Shown here: piece by piece, positions 17,443 through 27,038 of the stretch
How positions within the stretch are numbered: position 1 is the stretch's first letter
How the letters are laid out: each line of letters begins with the position of its first letter
Assembly (NCBI GenBank): GCA_902615845.1
Contig: CACMQS010000001.1
Span: forward strand, 62,001 to 126,000
DNA length: 64,000 nucleotides
From: an uncultured Alphaproteobacteria bacterium
GTDB lineage: Bacteria; Pseudomonadota; Alphaproteobacteria; HIMB59; GCA-002718135
Reading direction: 5' to 3'
Made by a program: the position numbers and the translations under genes
Notes under the pieces: model-generated
What the model was told of the DNA's origin: nothing
Database searches by the model: none
The model's input: only the letters and a program-made list of their open reading frames with translations

Positions 17443-18204
17443 TTAATCTTTAATTTTATATCCTTTTGAAAATGTATATGTAATAAATATTATGCATCCA
17501 ATTAGAATTGTTAAAATAGTTAATGTACTTGTGAATAGTGATACATCAGAAACTTCATAAAAACTATATCTGAAACCACTTATTAAATATAAAACAGGAT
17601 TAAGTAATGATATTTTCTGCCAAAATTCTGGAAGCATATTAATAGAATAAAAACTCCCTCCTAAGAAAACTAATGGTGTAATTATTAGAATTGGAATAAT
17701 TTGCAATCCTTCAAAGCCCTCGGCATACATTCCAATTATAAAACCAAATAAAGCAAAAGTAATGGATGTTAGAATTAAAAAAAACATCATGAGAACTGGA
17801 TGATCTATTCTTACATCTACAAAAAAATTAGCTGTTAGAATAATTACACATCCAATTATTAATGATTTGGATGCTGCGGCTCCTACAAAACCAAGTACTA
17901 TCTCAAATGATGATAATGGTGCAGCAAGTATTTCATAGATAGTATTTGTAAATCTTGGAAAATAAAAAGCAAAAGAAGCATTTGAGATTGATTGAGTCAA
18001 GATAGTTAACATAATCATTCCTGGTACGATATAAGAGCCATAATTTATTCCATCTATCTCTGTAATTCTTGAACCAATCGCAGACCCAAAAACTACAAAG
18101 TAAAGAGAAGTTGTAATTATTGGCGAGGCAAGACTTTGAAATAAGGTTCTTCTAAACCTTTCCATTTCATGAATATATATTGCTTTAACTCCGTACCAAT
18201 TCAT
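17443..18204 (-). CDS. ABC-2 type transporter permease
   Basis: A 253-residue membrane protein with six predicted helices. A cytoplasmic N-terminal helix (VKAIYIHEMERFRRT) precedes them, and the conserved region IPILIITPLVFLGGSFYSI matches the ABC-2 permease signature. It partners the ATPase encoded upstream, whose end it overlaps by 20 bases. Close relatives are YadH-like exporters of unknown substrate. Confidence 0.88.
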   Translation of the reverse strand: MNWYGVKAIYIHEMERFRRTLFQSLASPIITTSLYFVVFGSAIGSRITEIDGINYGSYIVPGMIMLTILTQSISNASFAFYFPRFTNTIYEILAAPLSSFEIVLGFVGAAASKSLIIGCVIILTANFFVDVRIDHPVLMMFFLILTSITFALFGFIIGMYAEGFEGLQIIPILIITPLVFLGGSFYSINMLPEFWQKISLLNPVLYLISGFRYSFYEVSDVSLFTSTLTILTILIGCIIFITYTFSKGYKIKD

Positions 18205-19129
18205 TATTATTTTCCTTTATTAGTTTAATGAAAATCTCTTCCAGTGAACTTTGCTCAGTATTAATATCTTTTATTTCATAACCATCTTTTTTTACATCAT
18301 TTAATAATTCAGTAACATCAGTTGTGTTTGAGTTTAAATTATAGGTATGTGAGATAATTTTATTTGTTTGATCTAAAGTAAAATTATATTTTGATAAATT
18401 ACCATTTATTTTTTCTATAGGTTCAAATAATTCAATTTTAATTGTTTTTTCTCCAAGTTTTTTAATTAATTTATCTTTTTCATCGACTAAAATTATTTTA
18501 CCATCATTTATAACTGCCACTCTATCACTTAACTCTTCAGCTTCTTCAATATAATGTGTTGTTAAAATAATTGTTACTCCATTTTCATTTAATTTTTTTA
18601 CAACATCCCACATGTCTTTACGTAATTCAACATCCACACTAGCTGTTGGTTCATCTAAAAATAATAATTTAGGTTGGTGAGATAAAGCTTTAGCTATCAG
18701 AACCCTTCTTTTCATTCCACCCGATAGTTCTTTAATTTTACTATCTTTTTTGTCCCATAAGGATAGTTGTTTTAAAAGTTTTTCTATATAATTATGATCA
18801 GGCTTCTTCCCAAAAAGACCTCTAGAATAATTAACATTGTTCCAGACAGTTTCAAAAGATTCAAGATTTAATTCTTGAGGAACAATACCTGTTATTTTTC
18901 TAGTAGTTCGATAATTTTTAACAATATCCATATTATTTATTTTTATTGTTCCTGTATTAAAATTTACAATTCCACAAATTGAGTTTATCAGTGTTGATTT
19001 TCCTGCACCATTTGGTCCAAGTAGTGCAAATATTTCTCCTTCTTTAATATTAAGATTTACATTTTCTAATGCTTTAACTGAATTTTTATAAAATTTAGTT
19101 ACATTATTTATTTCAAGTATATTTTTCAT
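18185..19129 (-). CDS. ABC-2 type transporter ATP-binding protein
   Basis: A 314-residue ATPase. Walker A GPNGAGKST is at 38-46, the signature LSGGMKRR precedes Walker B LLFLDEPTASVD, and the switch histidine is in LTTHYIEEAEEL. The last 90 residues form the C-terminal extension common to ABC-2 exporters (YadG/CcmA type). It drives the permease encoded just downstream. Its 5' neighbour, the photolyase-like gene, ends 3 bases away. Confidence 0.93.
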   Translation of the reverse strand: MKNILEINNVTKFYKNSVKALENVNLNIKEGEIFALLGPNGAGKSTLINSICGIVNFNTGTIKINNMDIVKNYRTTRKITGIVPQELNLESFETVWNNVNYSRGLFGKKPDHNYIEKLLKQLSLWDKKDSKIKELSGGMKRRVLIAKALSHQPKLLFLDEPTASVDVELRKDMWDVVKKLNENGVTIILTTHYIEEAEELSDRVAVINDGKIILVDEKDKLIKKLGEKTIKIELFEPIEKINGNLSKYNFTLDQTNKIISHTYNLNSNTTDVTELLNDVKKDGYEIKDINTEQSSLEEIFIKLIKENNNELVRS

Positions 19130-19132
19130 AAT

Positions 19133-20323
19133 TTAAATTTTTGTAATTAGATTTGGAATATTTTGTTTAAATTTGAAATAACCTTTTTTTGAAAAAATCC
19201 AACTATTAACATCATATTTTCTATTAAAAATTATAAAATTAATTGATGGGTATTTTGTAATTATTTTTTTATAAATTTTTTTCCAATTTCCTTTAGTAAC
19301 ATAGGGTAAATAAATTTCTTGAATTTGAAACTTTTCTATCCATTTATCTAAATTTTCAAAATAACTTTCAAATTGAATATCAATTTTAATATTTTTATAA
19401 AAATCATCATCAATGAAACATGAAATACAAATATTTTTTATATGTTTAATTATTTTTTCAGAGAAATTGTGATCATTATAATCTTCTAGTGGCAAACCTG
19501 TAAAAACATTTACCTTTTTATGATTTAAATCTTTTAGAATATTTAATTCATCAGTTGGTATTAAAATATATTTTATCTCTTCAAGATTATAATCAGAATT
19601 TAATTGCAGTTCATTTACATTATAAATTTTTTCTTCAGTTAAAGGATTTGCATTTTCATTTAAAATTTCATTATCTGATATTTCAATATTACTATATTTT
19701 TCTATATTACTTTTTCTTGCCAAATAATTTTTACCCTTAGTCTGTATACCGGCAACCCATCTCCATGATAGAGTATTTGATGCTGGATCACCATCCAATA
19801 AATGTTGCATAAAAAAATCTGCTCCAAGTTGCCAAGGTAAATTAAGAGTGAAAATCCAAATTGAGGCAAACCACATTCTTACATGGTTATGCAGGTATCC
19901 ATTTTCTTTAAGATCATTTACCCAATTATTAAAAAATGATAGATTTGTATTTCCAGAAATTGCATTTAAATAAAATTTTTTATTACCAAATTCTTCGATT
20001 AATTTATTTCTATCTTCTAAATAATCAGAATAAACCGAAGGTCTGTGTTCAAGCCAACCTTTCCAATAAGTTCTCCAATAAATTTCTTGGATAAATTTCT
20101 CACATTCTCTAAGATCATATTTTTTTAAGACTTCCTCCAAAACTTGTTCTTCAGAAATTAGCCTATATCTTATGAAGGGAGATAATAGAGATGTAGTAGT
20201 AGTATTATTATTATTATTAGATCTGTCTTCACTATAATTTCTATTTGCTTCATAATATTTTCCAGTTTTAGGCAAATAAGATAGGAGTTGCTCTTCAGCA
20301 AAGCTGATATTTGATTTTAACAT
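19133..20323 (-). CDS. Photolyase/cryptochrome-like FAD-binding domain protein lacking the N-terminal antenna domain
   Basis: The 396 residues start directly with the helical FAD-binding domain of the photolyase/cryptochrome family. The motifs are EIYWRTYWKGW (80-90), GYLHNHVRMWFAS (142-154) and LLDGDPASNTLSWRW (175-189). The usual N-terminal alpha/beta antenna domain (about 130-200 aa) is absent. Instead a different alpha/beta region (about 230-390) follows the FAD domain. Normal photolyases have about 450-500 residues. The protein may be a light-sensing or redox flavoprotein or an unusual repair enzyme. A low-complexity N5-T4 run lies at residues 36-44. Confidence 0.78.
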   Translation of the reverse strand: MLKSNISFAEEQLLSYLPKTGKYYEANRNYSEDRSNNNNNTTTTSLLSPFIRYRLISEEQVLEEVLKKYDLRECEKFIQEIYWRTYWKGWLEHRPSVYSDYLEDRNKLIEEFGNKKFYLNAISGNTNLSFFNNWVNDLKENGYLHNHVRMWFASIWIFTLNLPWQLGADFFMQHLLDGDPASNTLSWRWVAGIQTKGKNYLARKSNIEKYSNIEISDNEILNENANPLTEEKIYNVNELQLNSDYNLEEIKYILIPTDELNILKDLNHKKVNVFTGLPLEDYNDHNFSEKIIKHIKNICISCFIDDDFYKNIKIDIQFESYFENLDKWIEKFQIQEIYLPYVTKGNWKKIYKKIITKYPSINFIIFNRKYDVNSWIFSKKGYFKFKQNIPNLITKI

Positions 20324-20334
20324 TTTAATATTAA

Positions 20335-20721
20335 TTAATCGTCAGGTAATTTTTTAGAGCGCCTATTAAGTATTTCCATGTGACGCACTCTTAATACTAC
20401 AATTGCGATTGCTAATATTAATATTGCTACAGACTCATACACATATGCAGATGGATCTACATCTTTTCTTTGCATAATTATCATTCTGGCTAGAGCTGTC
20501 ATTGCAATGAAAAGAGGGTAGCTCATTCTTATCATTTTAGAAACCCAGTATTCTTTGATCATTCCAATAATTTCAATATAAATAAATAACAAAAGAATGT
20601 CTGCAAGTGTAACTTTGTAATTTGCAATCATGCCTTGTATTTCCATTCCAATCGCTATGATTGTGCAAACAATAAGTACTGACAGTACTAACTTCTCTAA
20701 TAACTCAAAATAATTATTCAT
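20335..20721 (-). CDS. PsiE-family membrane protein
   Basis: A 128-residue protein with four predicted helices (about 9-27, 38-56, 67-83 and 95-110). The core IYIEIIGMIKEYW fits the phosphate-starvation-inducible PsiE family. The biochemical function of the family is unknown. It follows the DCC protein gene without a gap on the minus strand. Confidence 0.8.
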   Translation of the reverse strand: MNNYFELLEKLVLSVLIVCTIIAIGMEIQGMIANYKVTLADILLLFIYIEIIGMIKEYWVSKMIRMSYPLFIAMTALARMIIMQRKDVDPSAYVYESVAILILAIAIVVLRVRHMEILNRRSKKLPDD

Positions 20722-21084
20722 TTAAATTCTTTCTAATTTATTTAGTTGATTCTTGTTTTTGTAAAATAGAATTAATGCAAAAGCTTCATAAATAACCCAA
20801 GAAATCTGATATATTATTGGTTTTCTAATAATTTTTGCCAAAAACCTGTATTTTGGTATCTCTAACCACATTTCAATAAAAGCATCAACTCCTGAAAAAA
20901 CTTTATTATTTTTTTTTGTATGTAGACGTCTTAAAAGTTCTTTTGCATTTTTATTCGTTTCTAATTTTGATTCATTTACATTATTTATGTCTACCCACTC
21001 AATATTATTCTTAGTTTTTTTATAGTGATTGATTTCAAAACTACAAATACTGCATGATTTGTTATAAAAAACTTTTGTCTCCAT
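20722..21084 (-). CDS. Thiol-disulfide oxidoreductase DCC-family protein (DUF393)
   Basis: A 120-residue protein starting METKVFYNKSCSICSFEI, with the CxxC-type pair (Cys-Ser-Ile-Cys) in the thioredoxin-like position of DUF393. The second half has the family's VDAFIEMWLEIPKYRFLA stretch, which often contacts a membrane. The usual family opening Y-D-G-x-C is here Y-N-K-S-C. The function is probably a redox role, but none is established. It is coupled to the PsiE-like gene. Confidence 0.78.
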   Translation of the reverse strand: METKVFYNKSCSICSFEINHYKKTKNNIEWVDINNVNESKLETNKNAKELLRRLHTKKNNKVFSGVDAFIEMWLEIPKYRFLAKIIRKPIIYQISWVIYEAFALILFYKNKNQLNKLERI

Positions 21085-21098
21085 AATAATTAAATAAC

Positions 21099-21893
21099 TT
21101 AAATATATTCAAATTCAATTGAACCTAATTGATTAAAATCAGCTTTAATTTTACTTTTAGGATAAATTCTAAATGCTTTAGTGCAAGATCCAGAACTAAT
21201 AAACTGACCTTTAAGCATTGGCTCGCCTTTTTCTGCAAGATTGTTTATCAGCCAAAGAACTGCATTTAATGGATTATCCAATACATTTTTTGTATTTCCA
21301 GTATCAACAATTGTGTCATTTATTAATAAACTTACTTCAAAATCGTTAAGATCTACAAAATTATTTTTAATTAAATTTTCATCTCGTATCCAAAACTCTG
21401 AGGCTCCATTAGTTGATATTACATTTAATGCGCCAATCTCTGATAATGGTTTTCTAAATCTAAAATCAACTATTTCAACTGAACAAAATAAACCATCTAA
21501 TAAATAATCTAAGTCTTTAAATTTAAAAGGTGCTTGAGAAATATTTATATCATCTTTTATTCTAAAACTAATTTCTGGTTCAACATAGGGTTCAAAGAAA
21601 TTTTTAGAATTTAATAAATTAATTTTTTTTGAACTGTATCGATTAAATAGATTTCCATAGAAAGGTTCTTTTATATTCATTTGTTTCTGTGCAGCTAGAG
21701 ATGTGCATCCAATTTTTTTTCCAATACAGAAATTATCTTTTAGTTCTAAGTATCTAAGTTTTAAATTATCTTGAATTGCATAAGCTTCATCAATTGATTG
21801 AGGTGCTAGATTTTTTAAAGAACTTAAGCCAGTTTTATTCAATCTATGTTCAAATAAAATTTTTGATGCTTCTTGAATATTTTCTTTAATCAT
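21099..21893 (-). CDS. 2-keto-4-pentenoate hydratase/fumarylacetoacetate hydrolase-family protein
   Basis: A 264-residue protein similar in length and motif order to MhpD-type hydratases. It shows IGKKIGCTSLAAQ, the metal-site region EPEISFRI with acidic ligands, the VEIVDFR stretch, and the C-terminal GQFISSGSCT. MhpD-type enzymes hydrate 2-hydroxypentadienoates in aromatic meta-cleavage pathways. No other pathway genes are adjacent, so the substrate is open. The start overlaps the sulfotransferase stop in an ATGA-type junction. Confidence 0.8.
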   Translation of the reverse strand: MIKENIQEASKILFEHRLNKTGLSSLKNLAPQSIDEAYAIQDNLKLRYLELKDNFCIGKKIGCTSLAAQKQMNIKEPFYGNLFNRYSSKKINLLNSKNFFEPYVEPEISFRIKDDINISQAPFKFKDLDYLLDGLFCSVEIVDFRFRKPLSEIGALNVISTNGASEFWIRDENLIKNNFVDLNDFEVSLLINDTIVDTGNTKNVLDNPLNAVLWLINNLAEKGEPMLKGQFISSGSCTKAFRIYPKSKIKADFNQLGSIEFEYI

Positions 21894-22603
21894 ATACGAA
21901 TTGCATATTTGTTGATTTCTTCATAGATCTTTTGACATTCTTTATAAATATTTTCAAAATCTTTAGGTACTTTGTATTTTGTGTTCATTTTATTATTAAA
22001 TGTAGTCGTTGAAATTACATCTTGATACCAAACTTTAGACCAAATTCCATCAGTATCTCTATAGCCTCTTGGCCAATTAAGCATTTTTTGATCAAAATCT
22101 AAATTTAATTTTTGACACAAAATTTTTAAATACTTTTCAGGATTTGCTAATAAATAATCAGAGTTTATTACTATAGGCTCTTTTGAATTTAATAATTTAA
22201 AGATTTCATAAAGTTTTTTAAAACCTACATCTTGAATTGATTTTAAAGTATTTTTTTTTAAATATGAAACAATTACTTTTGCAGGGTCACGGATTAAAAA
22301 GCAATTTATACCTTTATCGATCCAATCTAAGCGTGTTTCTTCTAAAATATGATGAGTCATATGTTTTTGATAAAATATTTTATACTTATTATCTTCTTTA
22401 GTGATTAAATTAATAATCTCATCTTCATTGGTATGATAGTGATTTATAATTTCATCTTTCATTGGATGATTTAAGTTAGTTTTTTTTAAATAATATGCAT
22501 AGAAAGGCTCATCATAAACCTTTGTGTCCTTTCTATTTTCAAAAGATCTCATTAATGCAGTACTAATATTTCTAGGTCCAGACCAAACAAATAAATTTAT
22601 CAT
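21890..22603 (-). CDS. Sulfotransferase-like protein
   Basis: A 237-residue P-loop sulfotransferase-fold protein. The 5'-phosphosulfate loop is WSGPRNISTALMRSF (8-22), and the 3'-phosphate motif is in CFLIRDPAKVIVSYLKK. This subfamily is often linked or fused to class IV aminotransferases, as seen here, where the aminotransferase gene ends one base upstream. PAPS-dependent sulfation is the family function, but the acceptor is unknown. Confidence 0.78.
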   Translation of the reverse strand: MINLFVWSGPRNISTALMRSFENRKDTKVYDEPFYAYYLKKTNLNHPMKDEIINHYHTNEDEIINLITKEDNKYKIFYQKHMTHHILEETRLDWIDKGINCFLIRDPAKVIVSYLKKNTLKSIQDVGFKKLYEIFKLLNSKEPIVINSDYLLANPEKYLKILCQKLNLDFDQKMLNWPRGYRDTDGIWSKVWYQDVISTTTFNNKMNTKYKVPKDFENIYKECQKIYEEINKYAIRI

Positions 22604-23494
22604 TTAAAATAAGTTATTATAAAAATTAGTTAATTCTTTAGTAATAGGATTTTTCTTTAATGAGTATTTTCTTTTATTTATTTGATTTACTGGTACAATT
22701 CCTGCGAAAGATCCTGTACAAAATGCTTCATCTGCATTTAAAACTTCGTTTAATTTAAAATTTTTTTCTTTTACTTTTATTTTATTTTTTTTACATATAT
22801 CTATAATTTTCTGTCTTGTAATTCCTGTAACACAATATTTTCCTGTTGAGGTAAAGACTGTCTTATTTTTTACAAAGAAGAAATGCGTACTATTATTCGT
22901 AGCAATATTTCCATTAATATCAAACATTAGTGCTTCATCAGCATTCTTTTTATTAGCCTCAATACATGCTAGTATACAATTTAATTTACTAAGTGAATTT
23001 ATTTGTGGATTTTGAACATTGATTGGCCCTCTAATAGTTTTTACTGTAACCAATTTTAATCCTTTTTTGTAAGCTTTAATATCTGGTTTTTTATATTCAG
23101 GTATTATGATTATTGTTGGTTTGGATATTGTAACTTTAGGTGATTGATAGGGTGTTGATTTAATACCCCTAGATACAATTATTCTTAAATGAACGTCTGT
23201 TTTCATTTTATTTATTTTGATAGTCTTTATTAGTGCTTCTGAAAGTTTTTTACGGGTCAAATGTATTTTTAAGTCAATAAGCTTTGCATCTTTATATAAC
23301 CTATCTAGATGTTCTTTAAGAAAAATGAAATTATTATTATGATATCTTAACGAATCCCAGATACCATCTCCAAGCATTGTAGAGGAATCAAAAACTGATA
23401 TTTTGGCATCTTTTCTTTTATAAAATTTTCCATTTATATAAATTTTAATATGTTTATTTCTTTTATCATCTACAAAATCATGACTTGAAACCAT
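22604..23494 (-). CDS. Class IV aminotransferase (branched-chain or D-amino-acid type)
   Basis: A 296-residue fold-type IV PLP enzyme. The N-terminal ISVFDSSTMLGDGIWDSLR is the family signature, and the PLP lysine is in SLSKLNCILACIEA. ALMFDINGNIATN and a terminal DEAFCTGSF follow. It may act on branched-chain amino acids, D-amino acids or aminodeoxychorismate; substrate class is not decided by these motifs. It heads a minus-strand run with the sulfotransferase and the hydratase-family gene. Confidence 0.85.
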   Translation of the reverse strand: MVSSHDFVDDKRNKHIKIYINGKFYKRKDAKISVFDSSTMLGDGIWDSLRYHNNNFIFLKEHLDRLYKDAKLIDLKIHLTRKKLSEALIKTIKINKMKTDVHLRIIVSRGIKSTPYQSPKVTISKPTIIIIPEYKKPDIKAYKKGLKLVTVKTIRGPINVQNPQINSLSKLNCILACIEANKKNADEALMFDINGNIATNNSTHFFFVKNKTVFTSTGKYCVTGITRQKIIDICKKNKIKVKEKNFKLNEVLNADEAFCTGSFAGIVPVNQINKRKYSLKKNPITKELTNFYNNLF

Positions 23495-23612
23495 AATTAT
23501 TTTTATCTTAATAGCAAATATTGTCTACTCAATAATTTTATTAACTTTTATTGGAAATCAAAGAGTGACATGTGATCAAATTAATATAACCAATTAGAAA
23601 TTATCTTTTGTA

Positions 23613-24773
23613 ATGTTTAATAAAAATTTTATTGTTATTTGTATATCTTCTACAATTGCGGCTTTCCCACCTATGGCTGTAGTTTTATTAGGTGGAATTA
23701 TTACATCTCAGATAATGATGAAAGATTCATTAGCAACAGTGCCAATGACATTAATGATTATAGGTATAGCAATAAGTGCACCTATTGCCTCTAGGTTTAT
23801 GAGTATCTGGGGGAGACAGAAAGGATTTTTATTTTCATCTGTTTTAAGTTGCTTAGCTCTAATTATTTGTTCAATTGCAATTTATTTGGAAAATTTTTTT
23901 ATTTTTGCATTAGGTAATTTTTTAATAGGCAGCTCACAAGCTTTTATTCATCAGTATCGATTTGCTGCTTCTGAATCAGTCAAAAAAGAATTTATTCCAA
24001 GATCTATCTCAATTATATTATTATTAGGTATAGTTTCTGCATTACTTTCATCTAATTTTGCAGAATATTTTAAAGATTTTTTTCCAAGTTATTTATTTCT
24101 TGGTAGTTATATTTTCTTATCTTTTACAGCAATCATTCCTTTTTTTGTTCTACTTTTTTATGAGGAAACAAAAAATACTATTAATCAAAGTAAATTTGAA
24201 ATTGAAACTATTTTCAAACTTTTAAAAAATATTAAAATTATACAATCAATCGTAAGCGCTGGTCTTGGTTATTTTACAATGGCTATAATCATGACTGCTA
24301 CCCCTTTACATATGCATCTTGTTAATAAATTTACTTTATTTGAAACAAGTATAGTAATTCAACTTCACGTCATTGGTATGTTTTTACCCTCTTTATTTTC
24401 TGGAGATTTAATTAAAAGGTTTGGCAATACAAACATTATATATGCAGGAGTAATTATTTTGTTGTTAAGTATATTAACCAATACATTCTTTGATTTCTAT
24501 TATTCTTATATGCTAGGTTTAATACTACTTGGTATTGGCTGGAATTTTTTATTTGTTTCAGGCTCGAGTTTGTTAGTTGTATCTTATGAAGAAAAGGATA
24601 AATTTACAGCACAAGGTCTAAATGATTTTATCGTTTTTTCTACTCAAGGCATAGGATCATTATCAGCTGGTTTTCTTTTATATTTTTCAAATTGGACAGT
24701 TATAAATCTTTTATGTGTTCCTCTACTAATTATTGTTTTAGTAGTTTCTTTTATTTCATCAAGAAATAATTAA
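23613..24773 (+). CDS. Major facilitator superfamily transporter
   Basis: A 386-residue protein with about twelve hydrophobic segments. An MFS-like signature between helices 2 and 3 reads SRFMSIWGRQKGFL, and a second-half equivalent (SGDLIKRFGNTNI) lies near residue 268. The family architecture is clear and the substrate is not. It stands alone on the plus strand, divergent from the aminotransferase operon. Confidence 0.85.
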   Translation: MFNKNFIVICISSTIAAFPPMAVVLLGGIITSQIMMKDSLATVPMTLMIIGIAISAPIASRFMSIWGRQKGFLFSSVLSCLALIICSIAIYLENFFIFALGNFLIGSSQAFIHQYRFAASESVKKEFIPRSISIILLLGIVSALLSSNFAEYFKDFFPSYLFLGSYIFLSFTAIIPFFVLLFYEETKNTINQSKFEIETIFKLLKNIKIIQSIVSAGLGYFTMAIIMTATPLHMHLVNKFTLFETSIVIQLHVIGMFLPSLFSGDLIKRFGNTNIIYAGVIILLLSILTNTFFDFYYSYMLGLILLGIGWNFLFVSGSSLLVVSYEEKDKFTAQGLNDFIVFSTQGIGSLSAGFLLYFSNWTVINLLCVPLLIIVLVVSFISSRNN

Positions 24774-24822
24774 ATTTGATAATTCACTTTTAAATAATAA
24801 ATTTTTCACTATAGTTATTATT

Positions 24823-25683
24823 ATGAGCAATGTAGGTTTTATAGGTGTCGGCTATATGGGTTATGGAATGGCTAAAAATTTATTAAAAAAACATAATGTA
24901 TTTATTTATGCTCATAAAAATAGAAAACCTATAAACAAATTAAAAAAGATTGGGGCTATAGAATTAAAATCATATAATGAAATCAATAAACAAAAACTTG
25001 ATTGTTTAATGATATGTGTAACTAATACACCAGTAGCATTAAATGTTGCCAAAAAAATTAAACAAGAACTTAATAGTAAAACACTTGTAATCGATTTAAC
25101 AACGCATAACAAAAATGGTGCTTTAAAAATGGATAAAATTTTTAAATCAAAAAAAATAAGTTATAATTTTTGTGGAGTTATGGGAGGCCCAGTTCAAAGT
25201 GAGCAGGGTATATTAGGTGGAATTTATGGAGGTAAAAAAAGTAATTTTTTAAAATGTAAAAAATTTCTTAATTCTTTTTGTAAGTCTGTTTTTAATTTTG
25301 GTGATGTATCAAAGGCATCTTCTGCAAAATTATTATCTAACTTTTTATCATTAATGACTACCACTAGTGTTATTGAATTTTTTAAATCTGCAAAAAAACT
25401 AGATATTAATATTAAACTTTTATGTGATGTTGCTAGATTAGGTTCAGGAAATTCAGGAGCTTTGGATAGAATTGCAGATAAAGCTATAAAAGGTAATTAT
25501 AAAGGATATGTTTTTTCTGTAGATAATACATACAAAGATTTAAATTATATTAATGACCTTGTTTCAGACTTACCAAATGCCAATAAACTCTCAAAAATGG
25601 CAAAATCATTCTACAAACAAGCTTCAAAAAAAGGATTTGGAGATTTACTAGTTAGTGAATTAATCAATAAGGAAAAATATTAA
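24823..25683 (+). CDS. Beta-hydroxyacid dehydrogenase (3-hydroxyisobutyrate dehydrogenase family)
   Basis: A 286-residue NAD(P)-dependent enzyme. The Rossmann signature GFIGVGYMGYGMAKNL is at 5-20, the substrate-binding motif GGPVQSEQG is in the middle, and the catalytic lysine is in SSAKLLSNF. Relatives act on 3-hydroxyisobutyrate, tartronate semialdehyde or related acids. The unusual spacing in the substrate motif leaves the substrate open. A 56-codon membrane gene follows 3 bases downstream, then dmdA. Confidence 0.85.
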   Translation: MSNVGFIGVGYMGYGMAKNLLKKHNVFIYAHKNRKPINKLKKIGAIELKSYNEINKQKLDCLMICVTNTPVALNVAKKIKQELNSKTLVIDLTTHNKNGALKMDKIFKSKKISYNFCGVMGGPVQSEQGILGGIYGGKKSNFLKCKKFLNSFCKSVFNFGDVSKASSAKLLSNFLSLMTTTSVIEFFKSAKKLDINIKLLCDVARLGSGNSGALDRIADKAIKGNYKGYVFSVDNTYKDLNYINDLVSDLPNANKLSKMAKSFYKQASKKGFGDLLVSELINKEKY

Positions 25684-25686
25684 TAA

Positions 25687-25857
25687 ATGGATAAGCTAGT
25701 TCCAATTATTTATATGATTGGGGTTCTTTTATTGGTTTTACCGTCTTTCTTAAGCTCGAATAATAATCTAAAAACTTTTTTTACAAATTTATCTATTTGG
25801 GTAGCTATAGTATTGGTTGTTTTATCTATTTACTTTGCTTACAATTATTTTCTTTGA
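25687..25857 (+). CDS. Small two-helix membrane protein, 56 residues
   Basis: An open frame starts with ATG 3 bases after the dehydrogenase stop and ends with TGA at 25855-25857. The product has two hydrophobic helices (about 5-22 and 36-55) with a short polar loop (SSNNNLKTFF) between them. The tight spacing and well-formed helices argue for a real gene. The layout resembles the N-terminal anchor of alphaproteobacterial retropepsin-like proteases, but no protease domain follows, so the function is unknown. Confidence 0.55.
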   Translation: MDKLVPIIYMIGVLLLVLPSFLSSNNNLKTFFTNLSIWVAIVLVVLSIYFAYNYFL

Positions 25858-25925
25858 TTCATTAAATCAAATTTAATTTATTTAGATGTAGACTAATTTA
25901 ATACAAATATTTATACGAGTCTTCC

Positions 25926-27035
25926 ATGCCCAATCAATTAGTAGCTAAATCAAGAAGGTTGAGAAGTACTATTTATTCTTCCAGAATTGAAAGACAGGGT
26001 GTTACTTCTTATACAATATACAATCATATGTTACTTCCTGCAGGTTTTGAGGGAAGTCTTGAAGAAACATATAACCATTTAAAAAATTATGTTCAAATAT
26101 GGGATGTAGCAGCTGAAAGACAAATAGAAATTAAAGGTAAGGACGCTTATCAATTAGTTCAATTAATGACTTGTAGGGATTTAAGTAAGGCTAAAGAAGG
26201 CAAATGTTATTATTGTCCAATAATTGATGAAAATGGGGGAATGATTAATGATCCCGTAGTACTTAAATTTAACAATGAAAAATGGTGGATTTCAATTGCT
26301 GATTCAGACGTAATGTTATTTGCTAAAGGTCTTGCTATAGGGAAAAATTTTGAAGTTTCTATTACTGAACCTGATGTAAATATTATGGCTGTACAAGGTC
26401 CGAAGGCTTTTGATTTGTTAGAGAAAGTTTTTGGTAAAGAAATTTTAGAATTAAAATTTTATAATTTTAAATATTTTAATTTTAAAAATACCAAACATTT
26501 AATTGCTAGATCTGGTTGGTCAAAACAGGGCGGAGTAGAAATTTATGTGGAAGATACTAAAGCAGGTTTAGAATTATACGATTTATTATTTGAAGAAGGT
26601 AAAGAGCTTAAAGTTAAACCAGGTTGCCCTCATTTAATTGAAAGAATTGAAGGTGCGTTACTCTCTTATGGTAACGATATGGATATAAATGATAATCCAT
26701 TTGAATGTGGATTAGATAAATTTGTTAATCTAGAAAATGATATTAAATTTCTTGGAAAAGAAAATTTAATTAAAATTAAAGAAAAAGGAATTAATAAAAA
26801 ATTAATGGGAGTAAAGATTAATATTGATAAAATTAATCTAAGATCAGCAATTCACTTAACAATTGGTGATAAAATAATTGGCGAAATTAGATCTGCAGTC
26901 TTTTCACCTACATTTAACATGGTGATTGGAATTGCAATGATAAATAAACCATACTTTTTAACTAAAGATAAATTTGATATCATTATTGAAAATAAAAAAT
27001 ACAAAGGAGAAATTTGCGATATTCCATTCGTATAA
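25926..27035 (+). CDS. dmdA: Dimethylsulfoniopropionate demethylase
   Basis: A 369-residue GcvT-fold enzyme, the same length as Pelagibacter DmdA as I recall it. Shared stretches include [16 protein letters not shown], the [11 protein letters not shown] region, [32 protein letters not shown] and [18 protein letters not shown]. DmdA moves a methyl group from DMSP to tetrahydrofolate, giving methylmercaptopropionate. These stretches distinguish it from true GcvT, present separately at 5.6 kb. It is followed after 3 bases by a DMT-family carrier gene. Confidence 0.92.
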   Translation: MPNQLVAKSRRLRSTIYSSRIERQGVTSYTIYNHMLLPAGFEGSLEETYNHLKNYVQIWDVAAERQIEIKGKDAYQLVQLMTCRDLSKAKEGKCYYCPIIDENGGMINDPVVLKFNNEKWWISIADSDVMLFAKGLAIGKNFEVSITEPDVNIMAVQGPKAFDLLEKVFGKEILELKFYNFKYFNFKNTKHLIARSGWSKQGGVEIYVEDTKAGLELYDLLFEEGKELKVKPGCPHLIERIEGALLSYGNDMDINDNPFECGLDKFVNLENDIKFLGKENLIKIKEKGINKKLMGVKINIDKINLRSAIHLTIGDKIIGEIRSAVFSPTFNMVIGIAMINKPYFLTKDKFDIIIENKKYKGEICDIPFV

Positions 27036-27038
27036 CTT

